A DNA stretch of 64,000 bases. Origin: Clavaria fumosa. Taxonomy: Eukaryota > Basidiomycota > Agaricomycetes > Agaricales > Clavariaceae. The stretch is from positions 1,488,001 to 1,552,000 of the forward strand of contig OX637796.1 in the NCBI GenBank assembly GCA_951802425.1, read 5' to 3'. The notes beneath the pieces were generated by a model. It searched no databases. It saw only the letters and a program-made list of their open reading frames with translations, and was not told where the DNA came from. Positions 61,700-64,000 of this stretch are shown one piece after another; positions within the stretch are counted from its first letter, which is position 1, and each line of letters begins with the position of its first letter. Position numbers and translations under genes: made by a program.

Positions 61700-64000
61700 C
61701 AGTAGTACTGAATGAAATAATTAACTAGACACAGCAGTTAGGTATAATTCATAGTGTACTCTTTGCAGCTACAGCTGGACAAGGAATCCTTATGGTCAGT
61801 CAACTTGTCAAGTTAACTTGTCAAAGGTAGTACATGGGGGACTAGTAGACTAGATACAGCTGACAGCTGTGGATCTAGTGGACTAGTTACAGCTACTAGG
61901 TGTGGACCTGGTGGACTAGTTGCAGGTGCTAGCTATGGGTCTAGTGAACTAGTTACAGCTGCTAGCTGTGGGTCCAGTGGACTAGTTACAGCTACCAGTT
62001 GTGGATCTAGTGGACTAGGTGCAGCAAGTAGGTGTAGGTCTAGTGGACTAGTTGCAGCTATTAGCTGTAGATGTAGTGAACTAGTTACAGCTAGTAGCTG
62101 TGGGCCTAGTGGACTAGTTGCAGTTGCAGCTACTAGCAGTGGGCCTAGTGGACTAGTTGCAGCTAGTAGGTGTAGGTCTAGTAGACTAGTTGCAGCTATT
62201 AGCTGTAGATGTAGTGAACTAGTTACAGCTAGTAGCTGTGGGCCTAGTGGACTAGTTGCAGCTACTAGCCGTGGGCCTAGTGGACTAGTTGCAGCTATTA
62301 GTTGTAGATGTAGTGAACTAGTTGCAGCTAGTAGGTGTAGGTCTAGTAGACTAGTTGCTGCTATTAGCTGTAGATGTAGTGAACTAGTTACAGCTAGTAG
62401 CTGTGGACCTAGTGGACTAGTTGCAGCTACTAGCTGTAGATCTAGTGAACTAGTTGCAGCTAGTAGCTGTAGATGTAGTGAACTAGTTGCAGCTAGTAGG
62501 TGTAGGTCTAGTGGACTAGTTGCAGCTATTAGCTGTAGATGTAGTAAACTAGTTACAGCTAGTAGCTGTGGGCCTAGTGGACTAGTTGCAGTTGCAGCTA
62601 CTAGCAGTGGGCCTAGTGGACTAGTTGCAGCTAGTAGGTGTAGGTCTAGTAGACTAGTTGCAGCTATTAGCTGTAGATGTAGTGAACTAGTTACAGCTAG
62701 TAGCTGTGGGCCTAGTGGACTAGTTGCAGCTACTAGCTGTGGGCCTAGTGGACTAGTTGCAGCTAGTAGCTGTGGGCCTAGTGGACTAGTTACAGCTACT
62801 AGCTGTGGGCCTAGTGGACTAGTTGCAGCTACTAGCTGTAGATCTAGTGAACTAGTTACAGCTATTAGTTGTAGATGTAGTGAACTAGTTGCAGCTGGTA
62901 GGTGTAGGTCTAGTGGACTAGTTGCAGCTAGTAGCTGTGGGCCTAGTGGACTAGTTGCAGCTACTAGCTGTAGATGTAGTGAACTAGTTACAGCTATTAG
63001 CTGTAGATGTAGTGAACTAGTTGCAGCTATTAGCTGTAGATGTAGTGAACTAGTTACAGCTAGTAGCTGTGGACCTAGTGGACTAGTTGCAGCTACTAGC
63101 TGTAGATGTAGTGAACTAGTTGCAGCTATTAGCTGTAGTTGTAGTGAACTAGTTACAGCTAGTAGCTGTGGACCTAGTGGACTAGTTGCAGCTACTAGCT
63201 GTAGATCTAGTGAACTAGTTACAGCTATTAGTTGTAGATGTAGTGAACTAGTTGCAGCTAGTAGGTGTAGGGCTAGTGGACTAGTTGCAGCTATTAGCTG
63301 TAGACGTAGTGAACTAGTTGCAGCTAGTAGCTGTGGACCTAGTGGACTAGTTGCAGCTACTAGCTGTAGATCTAGTGAACTAGTTACAGCTATTAGTTGT
63401 AGATGTAGTGAACTAGTTGCAGCTAGTAGGTGTAGGGCTAGTGGACTAGTTGCAGCTACTAGCTGTAGATCTAGTGAACTAGTTACAGCTATTAGTTGTA
63501 GATGTAGTGAACTAGTTGCAGCTAGTAGGTGTAGGTCTAGTGGACTAGTTGCAGCTATTAGCTGTAGATGTAGTGAACTAGTTACAGCTAGTAGCTGTGG
63601 GCCTAGTGGACTAGTTGCAGTTGCAGCTACTAGCAGTGGGCCTAGTGGACTAGTTGCAGCTAGTAGGTGTAGGTCTAGTAGACTAGTTGCAGCTATTAGC
63701 TGTAGATGTAGTGAACTAGTTACAGCTAGTAGCTGTGGGCCTAGTGGACTAGTTACAGCTAGTAGCTGTGGGCCTAGTGGACTAGTTGCAGCTACTAGCT
63801 ATAGATGTAGTGAACTAGTTACAGCTATTAGTTGTAGATGTAGCAAACTAGTTGCAGCTAGTAGGTGTAGGTCTAGTAGACTAGTTGCAGCTAGTAGTTG
63901 TGGACCTAGTGGACTAGTGGCAGCTACCAGCTGTTGGTCTAGCAGACTAGTTACAGCCATTAGCTGTGGATCTAGTGAACTAGTTACAGCTATTAGTTGT
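61700..64000 (+). mobile_element. Giant palindromic Foldback-like element, copy 3 (left part; runs off the window)
   Basis: The same terminal sequence CAGTAGTACTGAATGAAATA and the same first 145 bp, then minisatellite from about 61840 to the window end. It includes the GTTGCAGTTGCAGC 6-bp variant units seen in copy 2 (near 62120, 62590 and 63620). The inner arms are not reached. Inserted in an alpha LTR. Confidence 0.9.

Noticed and set aside
61840..64000. CRISPR-like appearance of regular short repeats
   Set aside because: The units are contiguous 33-mers without unique spacers, in a eukaryotic transposon context, and no cas genes are present.

Overview
This window looks like a gene-poor, repeat-packed stretch of a filamentous fungal chromosome, most likely a mushroom-forming basidiomycete (Agaricomycotina). 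That is an inference from the chromodomain Ty3 elements, the copia polyproteins, the 5-bp target duplications and the style of the proteins; no host marker gene is present. I found no confident host gene and no rRNA, CRISPR or bacterial feature. Almost every base belongs to a transposable element or to a tandem array, and many elements sit inside one another. All alignments below were made by eye.

Layout, left. 1-1338 is the 3' end of a degenerate chromodomain Ty3 element (-). 2188-12208 is a broken Ty1/copia element (+) whose reverse transcriptase is split by a 6.1-kb insertion (5011-11120, 7-bp duplication TATCTTG). That insertion carries tRNA-like SINE units, and nested in it is a non-autonomous LTR element (5127-9479, duplication TAATC). 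12209-13790 is another decayed Ty3 pol (-), 13791-14744 a copia 3' end (-), 14745-19240 a decayed Ty3 element (+), and 19241-22075 a copia gag-pol (-) carrying a solo LTR.

Layout, middle. 22637-36836 is one Ty3 copy (-) pulled apart by three solo LTRs and by a larger insertion 25875-34901 (duplication GATAT). That insertion in turn contains a 1.34-kb miniature LTR element (26146-27486, duplication GGGCA) and an intact Ty3 chromovirus-type element (28940-34835, duplication GAAAC, LTRs differing at 2 of 305 positions). 36837-39223 holds a gag fragment and tandem repeats.

Layout, right. 39224-64000 is dominated by three copies of a giant palindromic, Foldback-like element: a 6-kb hairpin with 33-bp minisatellite arms, a 7-bp duplication and no ORF of its own. 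Between them lie copies of the CTCCG-rich non-autonomous LTR element, in opposite orientations. Two half-LTRs, 13 kb apart and inverted, rejoin with matching 5-bp duplications, which documents an inversion.

How the parts work. Only the Ty3 element at 28940-34835 looks potentially active (Gag, then protease, reverse transcriptase, RNase H, integrase and chromodomain). In that family, in the CTCCG family and in the miniature family, the primer-binding site matches not an obvious tRNA 3' end but a segment of the element's own LTR about 30-45 nt downstream of its TATA box. That is the signature of Tf1-type self-priming. In the Ty3 family the pairing is kept by a compensatory change, which makes this the most interesting signal in the window.
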